A stretch of 13,732 bases of DNA, taken from Candidatus Zixiibacteriota bacterium (lineage in GTDB: Bacteria > Zixibacteria > MSB-5A5 > SM1-73). Below are positions 1 through 6,571 of this stretch, in pieces. Every line of letters starts with the position of its first letter. The first letter of the stretch is position 1. A program made the position numbers and the translations under genes. The notes beneath the pieces are model-generated. The model saw only the letters and a list, made by a program, of their open reading frames with translations, was not told where the DNA came from and did not search any database. The stretch is from NCBI GenBank assembly GCA_023129805.1, contig JAGMBK010000040.1, forward strand, positions 1 to 13,732, given 5' to 3'.

Positions 1-30
1 CACATGCAACATGGTCAAAAATACTATCAA
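1..30 (-). CDS. secG: SecG preprotein translocase subunit, first ten codons only (cut by window edge)
   Basis: Partial gene too short for ordinary ORF calling. Reading leftward from a TTG codon at 30-28 the peptide is (M)IVFLTMLHV, which resembles the first transmembrane helix of SecG. SecG is a small membrane subunit of the SecYEG protein-export channel. A strong Shine-Dalgarno sequence AGGAGGT lies at 41-35, four to five bases before the TTG, and decides this start. The gene follows tpiA by about 80 bases, and tpiA-secG is a common bacterial gene order. Only ten codons are visible, so the identification depends on context plus the hydrophobic start. Another short membrane protein is possible. 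Confidence 0.65.
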   Translation of the reverse strand, partial: MIVFLTMLHV

Positions 31-111
31 AGCTACCTCCTGAAAAAGGTAAAAGATTCTAATTTCAAATCAGGTTGCCAGAAGCACTCCAAGGAACTTA
101 TCTACACATGC

Positions 112-873
112 TTAAGATTGGATTGCACTTCTTACAATCTTTTCAAAAGACTCAGCGTCCAAGCTGGCGCCTCCCACCAAAGCTCCATCGATCTCAGACA
201 TTCCCAGCAATTCCTTGGAATTCTCTGGTTTGACCGATCCTCCATATAAGATATTGATTTTCTCAGCACATTCTTTACCAAACTCAGACGAAAGAAGTTC
301 TCTTATAAAAAGATGAACTTCGTTTGCCTGTTGGGGAGTGGCGGTTTTTCCTGTTCCGATTGCCCAGACCGGCTCATAGGCAATCACAGTTTTCTCCGCC
401 TCTTGGGCGCTCAGATCCTTAAATGCTCCTCTCATCTGATTTTCGACAACTTCTTTGGTTTTGTTTGCTTCTCTTTGGTCTAACTTTTCACCCACACAGA
501 TGATAGGGGAGAGGTTGAACTTAAAAGCAGATTTTACTTTTAAATTTACAAAGTTATCAGTTTCAAAAAAAAGACCTCTTCTCTCCGAATGACCTATAAT
601 AACATATTTACAACCTGCTGTCAACAGCATGGCAGGAGAAATCTCTCCGGTATAAGCCCCTTTTCCCTCCCAGTGCATATTTTGAGCACCCAGCAAAATC
701 GGGGAATTTTCGATGGCTCTTTTAACCGAGGATAAGGAGGTGAATGGAGGGCAGATTACTATCTTCACTCCATCCACATCTTTTAGCCTTTGTTTCAGGT
801 CGGATGCCAACTGGAAGGCTTCTTGCTCGGTTTTATACATCTTCCAATTGCCGGCGATAATGGGAACTCTCAT
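112..873 (-). CDS. tpiA: Triose-phosphate isomerase
   Basis: Interconverts dihydroxyacetone phosphate and glyceraldehyde-3-phosphate in cytoplasmic glycolysis and gluconeogenesis. The 253-residue protein has the normal family length. Visible landmarks are GNWKMYK with the substrate-binding Lys11, the catalytic His95 in IIGHSERR, the catalytic Glu167 in AYEPVWAIGTGK with the mobile phosphate loop after it, and YGGSVKPEN near the C-terminus. I chose the ATG at 873, because the family begins at this MRVPIIAGNWKM segment. The reading frame stays open upstream to 939, but that extension is encoded by a dispersed palindromic repeat (893-920) and has no family counterpart. The ribosome site is weak (GGAAAG about ten bases upstream). 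It is the third gene of gap-pgk-tpiA and is followed by secG. Confidence 0.97.
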   Translation of the reverse strand: MRVPIIAGNWKMYKTEQEAFQLASDLKQRLKDVDGVKIVICPPFTSLSSVKRAIENSPILLGAQNMHWEGKGAYTGEISPAMLLTAGCKYVIIGHSERRGLFFETDNFVNLKVKSAFKFNLSPIICVGEKLDQREANKTKEVVENQMRGAFKDLSAQEAEKTVIAYEPVWAIGTGKTATPQQANEVHLFIRELLSSEFGKECAEKINILYGGSVKPENSKELLGMSEIDGALVGGASLDAESFEKIVRSAIQS

Positions 874-892
874 AAACTGTCTACTTTCCGCG

Positions 893-920
893 GTCCTTCG
901 ACTTCGCTCAGGACAAGTCC
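893..920. repeat. Dispersed palindromic repeat, CCTTCGAC...CTCAGGAC family
   Basis: The pgk-tpiA spacer contains CCTTCGACTTCGCTCAGGAC (895-914) followed by AAGTCC. GTCCT at 893-897 can pair with AGGAC at 910-914, and AGGAC-AA-GTCC at 910-920 is a second small palindrome. Related sequence occurs at 8238-8274 and around 10853-10877, and the AGGACAAGTCC core recurs in the last unit of the tandem array at 10934-10947. It is probably a chromosomal repeat of unknown function. It accounts for the spurious upstream extension of the tpiA reading frame. Confidence 0.7.
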
Positions 921-992
921 ACCGATGCGAAGCATTCATACGAACCGCCGCTAAATAATTTCCTCTATCCTTTAATCGGCTAAGAAACTCTG

Positions 993-2189
993 TTATTTAT
1001 CTGTCAATGTTGCTACCCCGGGCAGAGTTTTTCCTTCTAAAAATTCCAGCGAAGCTCCACCTCCGGTGGAGATGTGAGAAAGTTTATCTTTCAAGTTTGC
1101 TTTGGCTACTGCTGATGCTGAGTCTCCGCCTCCCACAATGGTGGTTGCGCCCTTCTGAGTTATCTTGGCGAGTTCCTGGGCAATCTTTATGGTGCCTGTG
1201 GCGAATTTATTTATCTCGAAAACTCCCATGGGTCCATTCCATACCACAGTTTTTGCGTTTTCTATTTCTCTTGCGAATTTTTCCAGAGTCTTGGGACCTA
1301 TGTCCAGGCCCTGCCAATCGGGTGGGATGTTGTCCTTTCCTACCACCTGAGAAGGCGCATCCTCTTTGGCTTCAGGTGCTACCACCACATCCTCGGGCAA
1401 CATAAATTTGACTTTTTTGTCTTCAGCTTTTTTCAATAGCTCCTTTGCCAATTCGATTTTGTCGGGTTCCAGCAGGGATTTTCCAATTTCCTTGCCCATA
1501 GCCTTGTAAAAGGTAAAAGCCATCCCGCCGCCAATTAGGAGCGCATCGACTTTGTCCATCAGATTGGAGATCACATCTATCTTGCCGGAGATCTTTGCTC
1601 CGCCGAGGATGGCTACAAATGGTCTTTGGGGATTGGCTAAAGCCATGCCCAGATATTTCAACTCCTTTTGCATCAGATAGCCAGCCGCACATTGTTTGAA
1701 ATACCTGGTGACCCCTTCGGTGGAGGCATGAGCCCTGTGAGCCGTGCCGAAAGCATCATTGATATAAATATCTCCCAAGTTGGCAAGCTTTCTGGCGAAG
1801 TCCGGATCGTTGTCAGTCTCTTCGGCATAATATCTTAAATTCTCCAGAAGAAGGCACTCACCCGATTTGAGTTCAGAGACTGCTTTTTCCACCTCAGGAC
1901 CGATGCAGTCATTTACAAATCTGACCGGCTTTCCCAGAAGTTCTTCTAATCTTTTTGCCACCGGCACCAGACTCATCTCTGGCACTTTCTTCCCCTTTGG
2001 TCTGCCCAAGTGTGACATGAGAATTGCCTTACCGCCATCCTGCAGAATCTTCTTGATAGTAGGGAGGGACGCAACAATGCGTTTGTCGTTAGCCACTTCC
2101 CCTTTTTCATCCAGGGGCACATTGAAGTCAACCCGAACCAGAACTTTTTTGTCTTTCAGTTCTATATCGTCAATAGTCAACTTTCCCAT
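993..2189 (-). CDS. pgk: Phosphoglycerate kinase
   Basis: Transfers the acyl phosphate of 1,3-bisphosphoglycerate to ADP, giving 3-phosphoglycerate and ATP in the cytoplasm. At 398 residues it has the standard bacterial length. The N-terminal substrate-binding half shows [10 protein letters not shown] (Asp21, Asn23), SHLGRPKG (59-66), LLENLRYY and the AHRAHAS segment. The nucleotide-binding half shows [33 protein letters not shown] (353-360) and [14 protein letters not shown] (from 374). The ATG at 2189 follows a fair Shine-Dalgarno GAGGA a few bases upstream. It lies between gap and tpiA in the same direction, as in many glycolytic operons. The spacer to gap is unusually long (313 bases) and is filled by the duplication described separately. 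Confidence 0.98.
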   Translation of the reverse strand: MGKLTIDDIELKDKKVLVRVDFNVPLDEKGEVANDKRIVASLPTIKKILQDGGKAILMSHLGRPKGKKVPEMSLVPVAKRLEELLGKPVRFVNDCIGPEVEKAVSELKSGECLLLENLRYYAEETDNDPDFARKLANLGDIYINDAFGTAHRAHASTEGVTRYFKQCAAGYLMQKELKYLGMALANPQRPFVAILGGAKISGKIDVISNLMDKVDALLIGGGMAFTFYKAMGKEIGKSLLEPDKIELAKELLKKAEDKKVKFMLPEDVVVAPEAKEDAPSQVVGKDNIPPDWQGLDIGPKTLEKFAREIENAKTVVWNGPMGVFEINKFATGTIKIAQELAKITQKGATTIVGGGDSASAVAKANLKDKLSHISTGGGASLEFLEGKTLPGVATLTDK

Positions 2190-2212
2190 ATTTCCTCTGT
2201 GGAATTTGCCTT

Positions 2213-2283
2213 TCCCGTTCGGGTGGGGGTTGTACCCCCACCCGTCTCTTCAGGGCAGGGGTGCAACCCCTGCCCTAACTTTT
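2213..2283. repeat. 71-bp double-hairpin repeat, copy 1
   Basis: This copy is identical over 71 bases to 2390-2460. It contains two near-perfect hairpins in tandem. GGGTGGGGGT pairs with ACCCCCACCC around a TGT loop (about 2221-2243). AGGGCAGGGGT pairs with ACCCCTGCCCT around GCA (about 2252-2276). There is no T-run directly after the stems on either strand beyond TTTT, so it is not a classic intrinsic terminator. It resembles REP-type or other intergenic double-palindrome elements. The ability to fold in RNA is inferred. Confidence 0.85.
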
Positions 2284-2290
2284 GGCTTTC

Positions 2291-2389
2291 TTATTTCGCC
2301 ATCAACTCTAACATCTCCACCATCCTTACGGAAAATCCCCATTCGTTGTCATACCAGGAGAACACCTTGGCTAAATTTTTGCCCATTAC
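2291..2389 (-). pseudogene. Duplicated 3' end of gap (last 31 codons plus stop)
   Basis: Read on the minus strand, this stretch encodes exactly the last residues of the neighbouring GAPDH, from VMGKNLAKVFSWYDNEWGF through MLELMAK and the stop. It aligns without gaps to 2503-2601 and differs at five of 99 bases. All five are third-codon-position changes that leave the protein the same: GCA/GCG, TTC/TTT, GGC/GGA, AAA/AAG and GTC/GTA. The fragment lacks the rest of the gene and has no start region of its own. At its 5' end it joins directly to the second copy of the double-hairpin repeat. The short sequence just after the stop is also shared with the true gene. It is a gene remnant produced by duplication or recombination, not a functional gene. 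Confidence 0.93.
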
Positions 2390-2460
2390 TCCCGTTCGGG
2401 TGGGGGTTGTACCCCCACCCGTCTCTTCAGGGCAGGGGTGCAACCCCTGCCCTAACTTTT
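2390..2460. repeat. 71-bp double-hairpin repeat, copy 2
   Basis: This is identical to copy 1 at 2213-2283, offset by 177 bases, with the gap fragment between the two. Towards gap, at 2461-2500, two further degenerate copies of its edge follow (CCTGTCCTAACTTT and CCCTACGCTAACTTTT, compared with CCCTGCCCTAACTTTT). The element boundary has therefore been partly reiterated at about 18-20-base spacing. Confidence 0.85.
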
Positions 2461-2502
2461 AATTCCTGTCCTAACTTTCAATCCCTACGCTAACTTTTAG
2501 CT

Positions 2503-3507
2503 TTATTTTGCCATCAACTCTAACATCTCCACCATCCTTACGGAGAAGCCCCATTCGTTGTCATACCAGGAGAACACTTTGGCTAAATTTTTGCCCATGA
2601 CCATGGTGGAGAGGGCATCAAAGATAGAAGAATAAGGATTGTGAATCACATCTGTGGAGACGATAGGGTCTTCGGTATATTGCAATATCCCCTTCATTTT
2701 GCCAGAAGCCGCTTCCTTCACGGCATTATTTATATCCTCCACGGTCACATTCTTGGAAAGCTCACAGGTTAAGTCAATGATGGAGCCAGTGGTGACCGGA
2801 ACTCTTAAGGCAACTCCGTCCAGTTTTCCTGCCAACTCCGGAAGAATCAATGAGAGAGCTTTTGCCGCTCCGGTAGTGGTGGGGATGATGGCAGCTGCTG
2901 CCGCTCTTGCTCTTCTTAAGTCTTTGTGAGGCGCATCCAAAAGTCTTTGATCGGCAGTGTAAGCATGTACGGTGGTCATAAATCCTCGTACGATGCCAAA
3001 ATTATCGTTTAATACTTTGGCAATCGGTGCCAGACAATTGGTGGTGCAGGAACCGATAGTGAAGATCTGGGCACTCGGATCGTATTTATCCTGGTTTACA
3101 CCGAGCACTATGTTTAGAACAGAACCACCTTTTCCTTTTACCGGGGCAGAGATTAACACCTTTTTGGCTCCAGCATCAATGTGCTTTTTTACGTCATCTG
3201 CAGTGCGAAACTTGCCCGTAGATTCTATCACCAACTCCACCCTCAGCTTTTTCCAGGGAAGGGAAGAGGGGTCTTTTTCTGCGAAAACTTCAACTTTCTT
3301 TCCATCCACTACTATGAAATTTCCCTCAGCCTTTACTTTAGATTCCAAAACTCCATGCACTGAATCATACTTCAGAAGATGAGCCAGTGTCTTGGCGTCG
3401 GTGATGTCGTTTACCGCAACTATATCCAGGTTGGGATTGCCCATGGCGGCTCGATAGACCAGTCTCCCAATTCGTCCGAACCCATTTATGCCAACCTTTA
3501 CTGCCAT
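2503..3507 (-). CDS. gap: Glyceraldehyde-3-phosphate dehydrogenase, phosphorylating
   Basis: Oxidises glyceraldehyde-3-phosphate with NAD and phosphate to 1,3-bisphosphoglycerate. The 334-residue length is typical of the type I enzyme. The N-terminal Rossmann motif INGFGRIGR (residues 7-15) is followed by AVNDITD. The Asp34 there is the usual mark of NAD rather than NADP preference. The catalytic Cys154 is in SCTTNCLAP, and the TTVHAYTADQ and IIPTTTGAAKA segments of the catalytic domain are intact, as is the C-terminal WYDNEWGFS. The ATG at 3507 is preceded by a strong AAAGGAGG. It is the first gene of gap-pgk-tpiA-secG. A promoter lies at 3587-3615, and a 12-base palindrome lies between promoter and gene. 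Its 3' end has a partial second copy downstream. Confidence 0.98.
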   Translation of the reverse strand: MAVKVGINGFGRIGRLVYRAAMGNPNLDIVAVNDITDAKTLAHLLKYDSVHGVLESKVKAEGNFIVVDGKKVEVFAEKDPSSLPWKKLRVELVIESTGKFRTADDVKKHIDAGAKKVLISAPVKGKGGSVLNIVLGVNQDKYDPSAQIFTIGSCTTNCLAPIAKVLNDNFGIVRGFMTTVHAYTADQRLLDAPHKDLRRARAAAAAIIPTTTGAAKALSLILPELAGKLDGVALRVPVTTGSIIDLTCELSKNVTVEDINNAVKEAASGKMKGILQYTEDPIVSTDVIHNPYSSIFDALSTMVMGKNLAKVFSWYDNEWGFSVRMVEMLELMAK

Positions 3508-3526
3508 CTGGTCCTCCTTTTTAAAA

Positions 3527-3538
3527 ATGTTCGAACAT
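3527..3538. promoter_or_regulatory. 12-base perfect palindrome in the gap leader (possible operator)
   Basis: ATGTTCGAACAT is a perfect palindrome 20 bases upstream of the gap start codon. It lies just before the Shine-Dalgarno and about 40-50 bases downstream of the predicted transcription start. The position would suit a repressor roadblock site. No regulator can be named from the sequence, and a 12-base palindrome can occur by chance. Confidence 0.35.
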
Positions 3539-3586
3539 CATTTTTACAATTCGTTATCTACCACAAGATCGGTTAAACGATGGAAG

Positions 3587-3615
3587 AATATAAAATAAAC
3601 TCGTCGAATTTGCAA
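3587..3615 (-). promoter_or_regulatory. Predicted sigma70-type promoter of gap-pgk-tpiA
   Basis: On the minus strand there is TTGCAA (3615-3610), a 17-base spacer, and TATATT (3592-3587). This places the transcription start near 3580 and gives a leader of roughly 70 bases. The same -10 hexamer appears upstream of smpB, tRNA-Leu and the C25 peptidase. Confidence 0.6.
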
Positions 3616-3674
3616 ACAAATTTTGCGTGGAAATTGTTTGGGCTAATCTGAGATGAATTTTACTACTATGTTTT

Positions 3675-3710
3675 GTCCGAAAGCCCCGCCATTGGCGGGG
3701 CATTTCGGAC
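3675..3710. repeat. Long GC-rich hairpin, 16-bp stem
   Basis: GTCCGAAAGCCCCGCC pairs with GGCGGGGC and TTTCGGAC around an ATT loop, with a single bulged A at 3702. It lies in the spacer between the gap promoter and the beta-barrel gene. No T-run follows on either strand, so it is not a standard terminator, although it could still stop or stabilise the upstream transcript. Its core CCCCGCC-WTT-GGCGGGG recurs at 10788-10804. Confidence 0.8.
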
Positions 3711-3736
3711 CTACGGCTGTAATTCTTTCTCACGTA

Positions 3737-3757
3737 GCGGAACCTTCATGGTTCCGC
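3737..3757. repeat. Second hairpin, partner of the 3675-3710 palindrome
   Basis: GCGGAACC pairs with GGTTCCGC around a TTCAT loop. It is 26 bases from the previous hairpin and 40 bases past the stop of the beta-barrel gene. Two strong hairpins side by side repeat the layout of the 71-bp element, but with unrelated sequence. It may be a second family of twin-palindrome intergenic repeats. Confidence 0.75.
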
Positions 3758-3796
3758 ATGTAGATTACTTAACACATTTCCGAAGGACAGAGTATA

Positions 3797-4432
3797 TTAA
3801 GTCCCTTTGAGAATGTAAGAAAGTCCCAGCGTGGCTTCGGGTCCGCTATAGTCTTTTAGTCCACCCACCTCTTTGTTGAAATTTACTCTTCGATATTTAA
3901 AATCAGCTCCAATCACGAAAAGCCGACTTAACATGAATTCCATGCCTCCCCCCACATGCCATCCAAAAGTGAGATAAGTGTTAGTGCCACTATATCCACC
4001 AGAACGCAGGTTTTCAATGCCTGAAACGAATCCAAAGCCTGCATCTATATATGGCTGCCATCTGGATTGCTTGATAGGGGAGAGGGGATAGAATTTCAAT
4101 TCTGCCGAAATCGGATAGATGGTCACTCTCTTCCAGTAGTAGTATCCGTCAGGGTCGTTGTATCTTGTCTCTCCGCGATAGTAACTTCCTAATGAGAATT
4201 CCAAGGCAAATCCTTTTTTCAAACCTGTAGAGATAAAAAACTCTCCATAAGGGGCGGTAACATTGCTGAGGATCTCCTCTCCGGGAGGAGCTTGCATATT
4301 TTTTGCCTCTACTGCATTCCAGAATCCCATTCGGATCCCGAGCATATGGACTGAGCTTAGATCTTTGGCCAGACAAAAATCGGGAAAGAGGAAGCTCAAC
4401 AAAAGGCAGTTAAGAAAAAGAAATCTTTTCAT
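3797..4432 (-). CDS. Outer-membrane beta-barrel protein, porin-like
   Basis: The function is not known beyond its likely place in the outer membrane. A clear signal peptide (MKRFLFLNCLLLSFLFPDFCLA, shown here only as a name for residues 1-22) is followed by alternating hydrophobic and polar strands separated by glycine- and asparagine-rich turns. Examples are AELKFYPLSP, QPYIDAGFGFV, WHVGGGMEFML and RLFVIGADFKYRRV, a pattern typical of the small OMP_b-brl and OmpW-like superfamily. Its 211 residues would suit an eight-stranded barrel. It lacks the usual C-terminal aromatic residue and ends YILKGT. I chose the ATG at 4432 because the signal peptide begins there. An in-frame GTG at 4462 would add NPLTNPLTN, which is encoded by the ACGGATT repeat. 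It follows pfkA by about 170 bases. Confidence 0.75.
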   Translation of the reverse strand: MKRFLFLNCLLLSFLFPDFCLAKDLSSVHMLGIRMGFWNAVEAKNMQAPPGEEILSNVTAPYGEFFISTGLKKGFALEFSLGSYYRGETRYNDPDGYYYWKRVTIYPISAELKFYPLSPIKQSRWQPYIDAGFGFVSGIENLRSGGYSGTNTYLTFGWHVGGGMEFMLSRLFVIGADFKYRRVNFNKEVGGLKDYSGPEATLGLSYILKGT

Positions 4433-4530
4433 GTTGGTCAACGGATTGGTCAACGGATTCACCGTGAACGGATTAAACGCCCAGACGCCCGGACGGGCCC
4501 GTGGGGGCGTCCGTCTGGACGGATTGAATG
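4433..4530. repeat. ACGGATT repeat cluster with a 28-base GC-rich palindrome
   Basis: ACGGATT occurs at 4441-4447, 4453-4459, 4468-4474 and 4519-4525, the first two within GGTCAACGGATT. Between the third and fourth copies lies a loop-less imperfect palindrome at 4484-4511. In it GACGCCC pairs with GGGCGTC, a GG/GG mismatch follows, and ACGGG pairs with CCCGT. The reverse complement of the same GGTCAACGGATT is found at 7257-7268. This is a dispersed intergenic repeat in the pfkA to beta-barrel spacer. Confidence 0.75.
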
Positions 4531-4604
4531 GATAAGATGGTTTTTAAAAGTGTAAATTGTTTGATTCGTTTCCTATGGATCCTGCGGACAATAGCTTGAT
4601 TTCT

Positions 4605-5663
4605 TTATCCAAAAAACACCTCGGCGATTTCATAAAATTCGTCATCGATGCATTTTGCCTGGGAGGTAGCTTCTTTTAAATCGATAGCAACGATTTTGTT
4701 GCCCCTCAAGCTCACCATTTTTCCGAACTCGCCTTTGTGGACCAGATCTACTGCGGCGACGCCGAACCTTGTGCCCAGCATGCGGTCGAAGGCGGTTGGC
4801 GTACCGCCTCTTTGAATATGGCCTAAAATCACAAAGCGCGTCTCAAACCCGGTTCTTTTCTCGATCTCAGAAGCTAATACTTTTCCTATACCCCCTAATC
4901 TTACGTGACCGAAAGCATCTTTTTTTTCATCCTGCACCACAAAAACTTCCTCTTTTTTCTCCTGTTCCTGGGTGGCGATTTTTGCTCCTTCAGCCACCAC
5001 CACTACACTGAAGTCTCGTCCCCTCCCGTGTCGTTTGCAGATGGCATCGCACACTCTATCCAAGTCCACCGGTTTTTCCGGAATCAAAATAAAGTCTGCT
5101 CCCCCAGCTACTCCTGCCTCTATGGCGATCCAGCCGGTATGTCTTCCCATCACCTCTACCACCATAACTCTATTATGAGATTCGGCTGTGGTGTGGACTC
5201 GATCAATAGCATCCATGGCGATGTTCACCGCGGTATCAAAGCCAAAGGTATAATCGGTGCCCCATATATCGTTATCAATAGTCTTGGGCACCCCCACTAC
5301 TTCCACTCCTTCATCGAAAAGCTTGGCGGCGGCACCTAAGGTATCTTCGCCGCCCACCGCGATGATGGCAGAAAGTCCCAAAGCCTTTTTCTTCTCAATG
5401 ATTCTCTTCACCCCATCCTTTTCTTTGAACGGGTTGGTGCGGGAGGTTTTGATTATGGTTCCCCCTCGATGAATTATCCCGGAAATCTTGCTTAAGTTCA
5501 GCTCCTCAGTAAGCCCGTATTCCATGAGTCCTCGCCATCCCTGAAGTATGCCTATGACCTGATAGTTGTACTTGATTATAGATTTTCTCACCACCGCCCG
5601 GATAACCGCATTCAAGCCGGGACAATCGCCTCCGCCGGTTAAGATTCCAATCTTTTCGCTCAT
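4605..5663 (-). CDS. pfkA: 6-phosphofructokinase, residues suggest PPi dependence
   Basis: Phosphorylates fructose-6-phosphate to fructose-1,6-bisphosphate in the cytoplasm. The 352 residues fit the single-domain PFK family. GGGDCPGLNAVIRA (10-23) is the nucleotide or PPi loop, TIDND (128-132) holds the catalytic Asp130, and MGRHTGW (172-178) and HNRVMVVE are intact. Two positions set donor choice. ATP enzymes usually have Gly in GGDGS or GGEGT, whereas this protein has Asp107 in GGEDT. The next site reads PKTIDND with Lys127. The Asp plus Lys pair is the known mark of PPi-dependent, reversible PFKs, such as the Amycolatopsis type. The ATG at 5663 has GGGGTGA upstream. Donor use is inferred from these residues and has not been shown. 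Confidence 0.93.
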   Translation of the reverse strand: MSEKIGILTGGGDCPGLNAVIRAVVRKSIIKYNYQVIGILQGWRGLMEYGLTEELNLSKISGIIHRGGTIIKTSRTNPFKEKDGVKRIIEKKKALGLSAIIAVGGEDTLGAAAKLFDEGVEVVGVPKTIDNDIWGTDYTFGFDTAVNIAMDAIDRVHTTAESHNRVMVVEVMGRHTGWIAIEAGVAGGADFILIPEKPVDLDRVCDAICKRHGRGRDFSVVVVAEGAKIATQEQEKKEEVFVVQDEKKDAFGHVRLGGIGKVLASEIEKRTGFETRFVILGHIQRGGTPTAFDRMLGTRFGVAAVDLVHKGEFGKMVSLRGNKIVAIDLKEATSQAKCIDDEFYEIAEVFFG

Positions 5664-5681
5664 AGCTTCACCCCACTTTTC

Positions 5682-5693
5682 GGTTAATTAACC
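5682..5693. promoter_or_regulatory. 12-base perfect palindrome before pfkA
   Basis: GGTTAATTAACC is a perfect palindrome 19 bases upstream of the pfkA ATG. This is nearly the same place as the unrelated palindrome in front of gap. A possible but weak promoter (TTGACG with a poor CAGAAT 18 bases on, minus strand) lies further up in the 170-base spacer. It could be an operator or chance. Confidence 0.3.
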
Positions 5694-5833
5694 ATCTCTA
5701 ATTGAGCTAACAAATTCTGTTGTTCCCCTATTATTGTCGTCAATTCTTTTATTCACTTTCATTTCTTTTTATATGATCTGCTGGCATCCAAATTTATACG
5801 GAAGCGAAATGTAAAATTTCACATCTTTTGAAC

Positions 5834-6571
5834 TTATTTCAGATCGCTCAAAATCCACCTTAGCTCTTTTAGTTGTCTGATGGCAAAATCCGGACTAATA
5901 TCATCGCAAGGGATAAGGTCCGGATTGAAATGCACTGAGACCATGCCCACGTTTTTTGCTCCTAAGATATCCACGTCAGTTAAATCTCCTACATGCATGG
6001 AATTTTCAGGTTGGCTTTCAAGTTGGCTTAGAGTATGAAGAAAAATTCGCGGGTCGGGCTTTCGGATCTTAAGCTCATTGGAAAATGTGGCGACGTCAAA
6101 ATACTTGATCATTCCAAATCGTTCCAAAAGCACTCTTATTGTTCTTCCGGGCGTTCTGCCGGTATTACATATAAGACCAACCTTATACCCTTTTTTCTTC
6201 ACCTGCGTTAAGGTCTCCTCTGCTCCCTCAATTAAATTTGGCGGATCCTCCAAAATAGGGGATACGTAGGCTTCCGCCAGAAGAGGCATCAAATGCTGAG
6301 GAATATCCTTGAGTTTTGTATTCTCCAGAAAATCAAACATGATTTTCAGTTGTTCCTCGGTGGAGAGATCCAGATTTTTTCTCCAGGTTTCTTTGCATTT
6401 TGCGAATCCTTTATGATAAGCATCAAGTAGATGGTCAGATTTAACCTCTCGTCCATTTCGCCGAAGTATTCTGCTTATTTTATCCACCCTTTTAAGGCTG
6501 TATTTCTGATTATCCTGCGGGGTATTGGAAAGCAGCGTATTCCACAGATCGAAGGTTACCGTGTCAAGCAT
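5834..6571 (-). CDS. HAD-superfamily hydrolase with an unusual motif I (FDLWNTL)
   Basis: A 245-residue haloacid-dehalogenase-fold protein; the substrate is unknown. Motif I is VTFDLWNTL with nucleophile Asp8. The residue two further on is Trp10, where phosphatases usually have the acid-base Asp. Motif II is LICNTG, motif III Lys is in ELKIRKPDP, and motif IV is HVGDLTDVDILGA. Residues 15-110 between motif I and motif II form a helical cap (C1 type). I chose the ATG at 6571, right before motif I. It overlaps the rdgB stop by eight bases (ATGCTTGA), implying translational coupling. A longer frame to 6664 only duplicates coding sequence of rdgB. Loss of the second Asp may change the chemistry towards a dehalogenase-like or slow phosphatase activity, but this is inferred. 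Confidence 0.85.
   Translation of the reverse strand: MLDTVTFDLWNTLLSNTPQDNQKYSLKRVDKISRILRRNGREVKSDHLLDAYHKGFAKCKETWRKNLDLSTEEQLKIMFDFLENTKLKDIPQHLMPLLAEAYVSPILEDPPNLIEGAEETLTQVKKKGYKVGLICNTGRTPGRTIRVLLERFGMIKYFDVATFSNELKIRKPDPRIFLHTLSQLESQPENSMHVGDLTDVDILGAKNVGMVSVHFNPDLIPCDDISPDFAIRQLKELRWILSDLK

Noticed and set aside
1867..2493. Plus-strand reading frame of 208 codons
   Set aside because: It is antisense to the N-terminal part of pgk and runs through both copies of the 71-bp repeat and the gap fragment. The predicted peptide just repeats the translated element ([20 protein letters not shown]). The minus-strand pgk is certain.
3675..3757. Intrinsic terminators for the beta-barrel gene
   Set aside because: The stems are strong but no T-run follows on the transcribed (minus) strand. 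They are better described as paired palindromic repeats, and a termination role is not supported by sequence alone.
5809..5822. TGTAAAATTTCACA as a CRP/FNR-like operator
   Set aside because: It is an imperfect inverted repeat in AT-rich sequence, about 150 bases from pfkA and just past the HAD gene stop. There is no supporting second site or nearby regulator.
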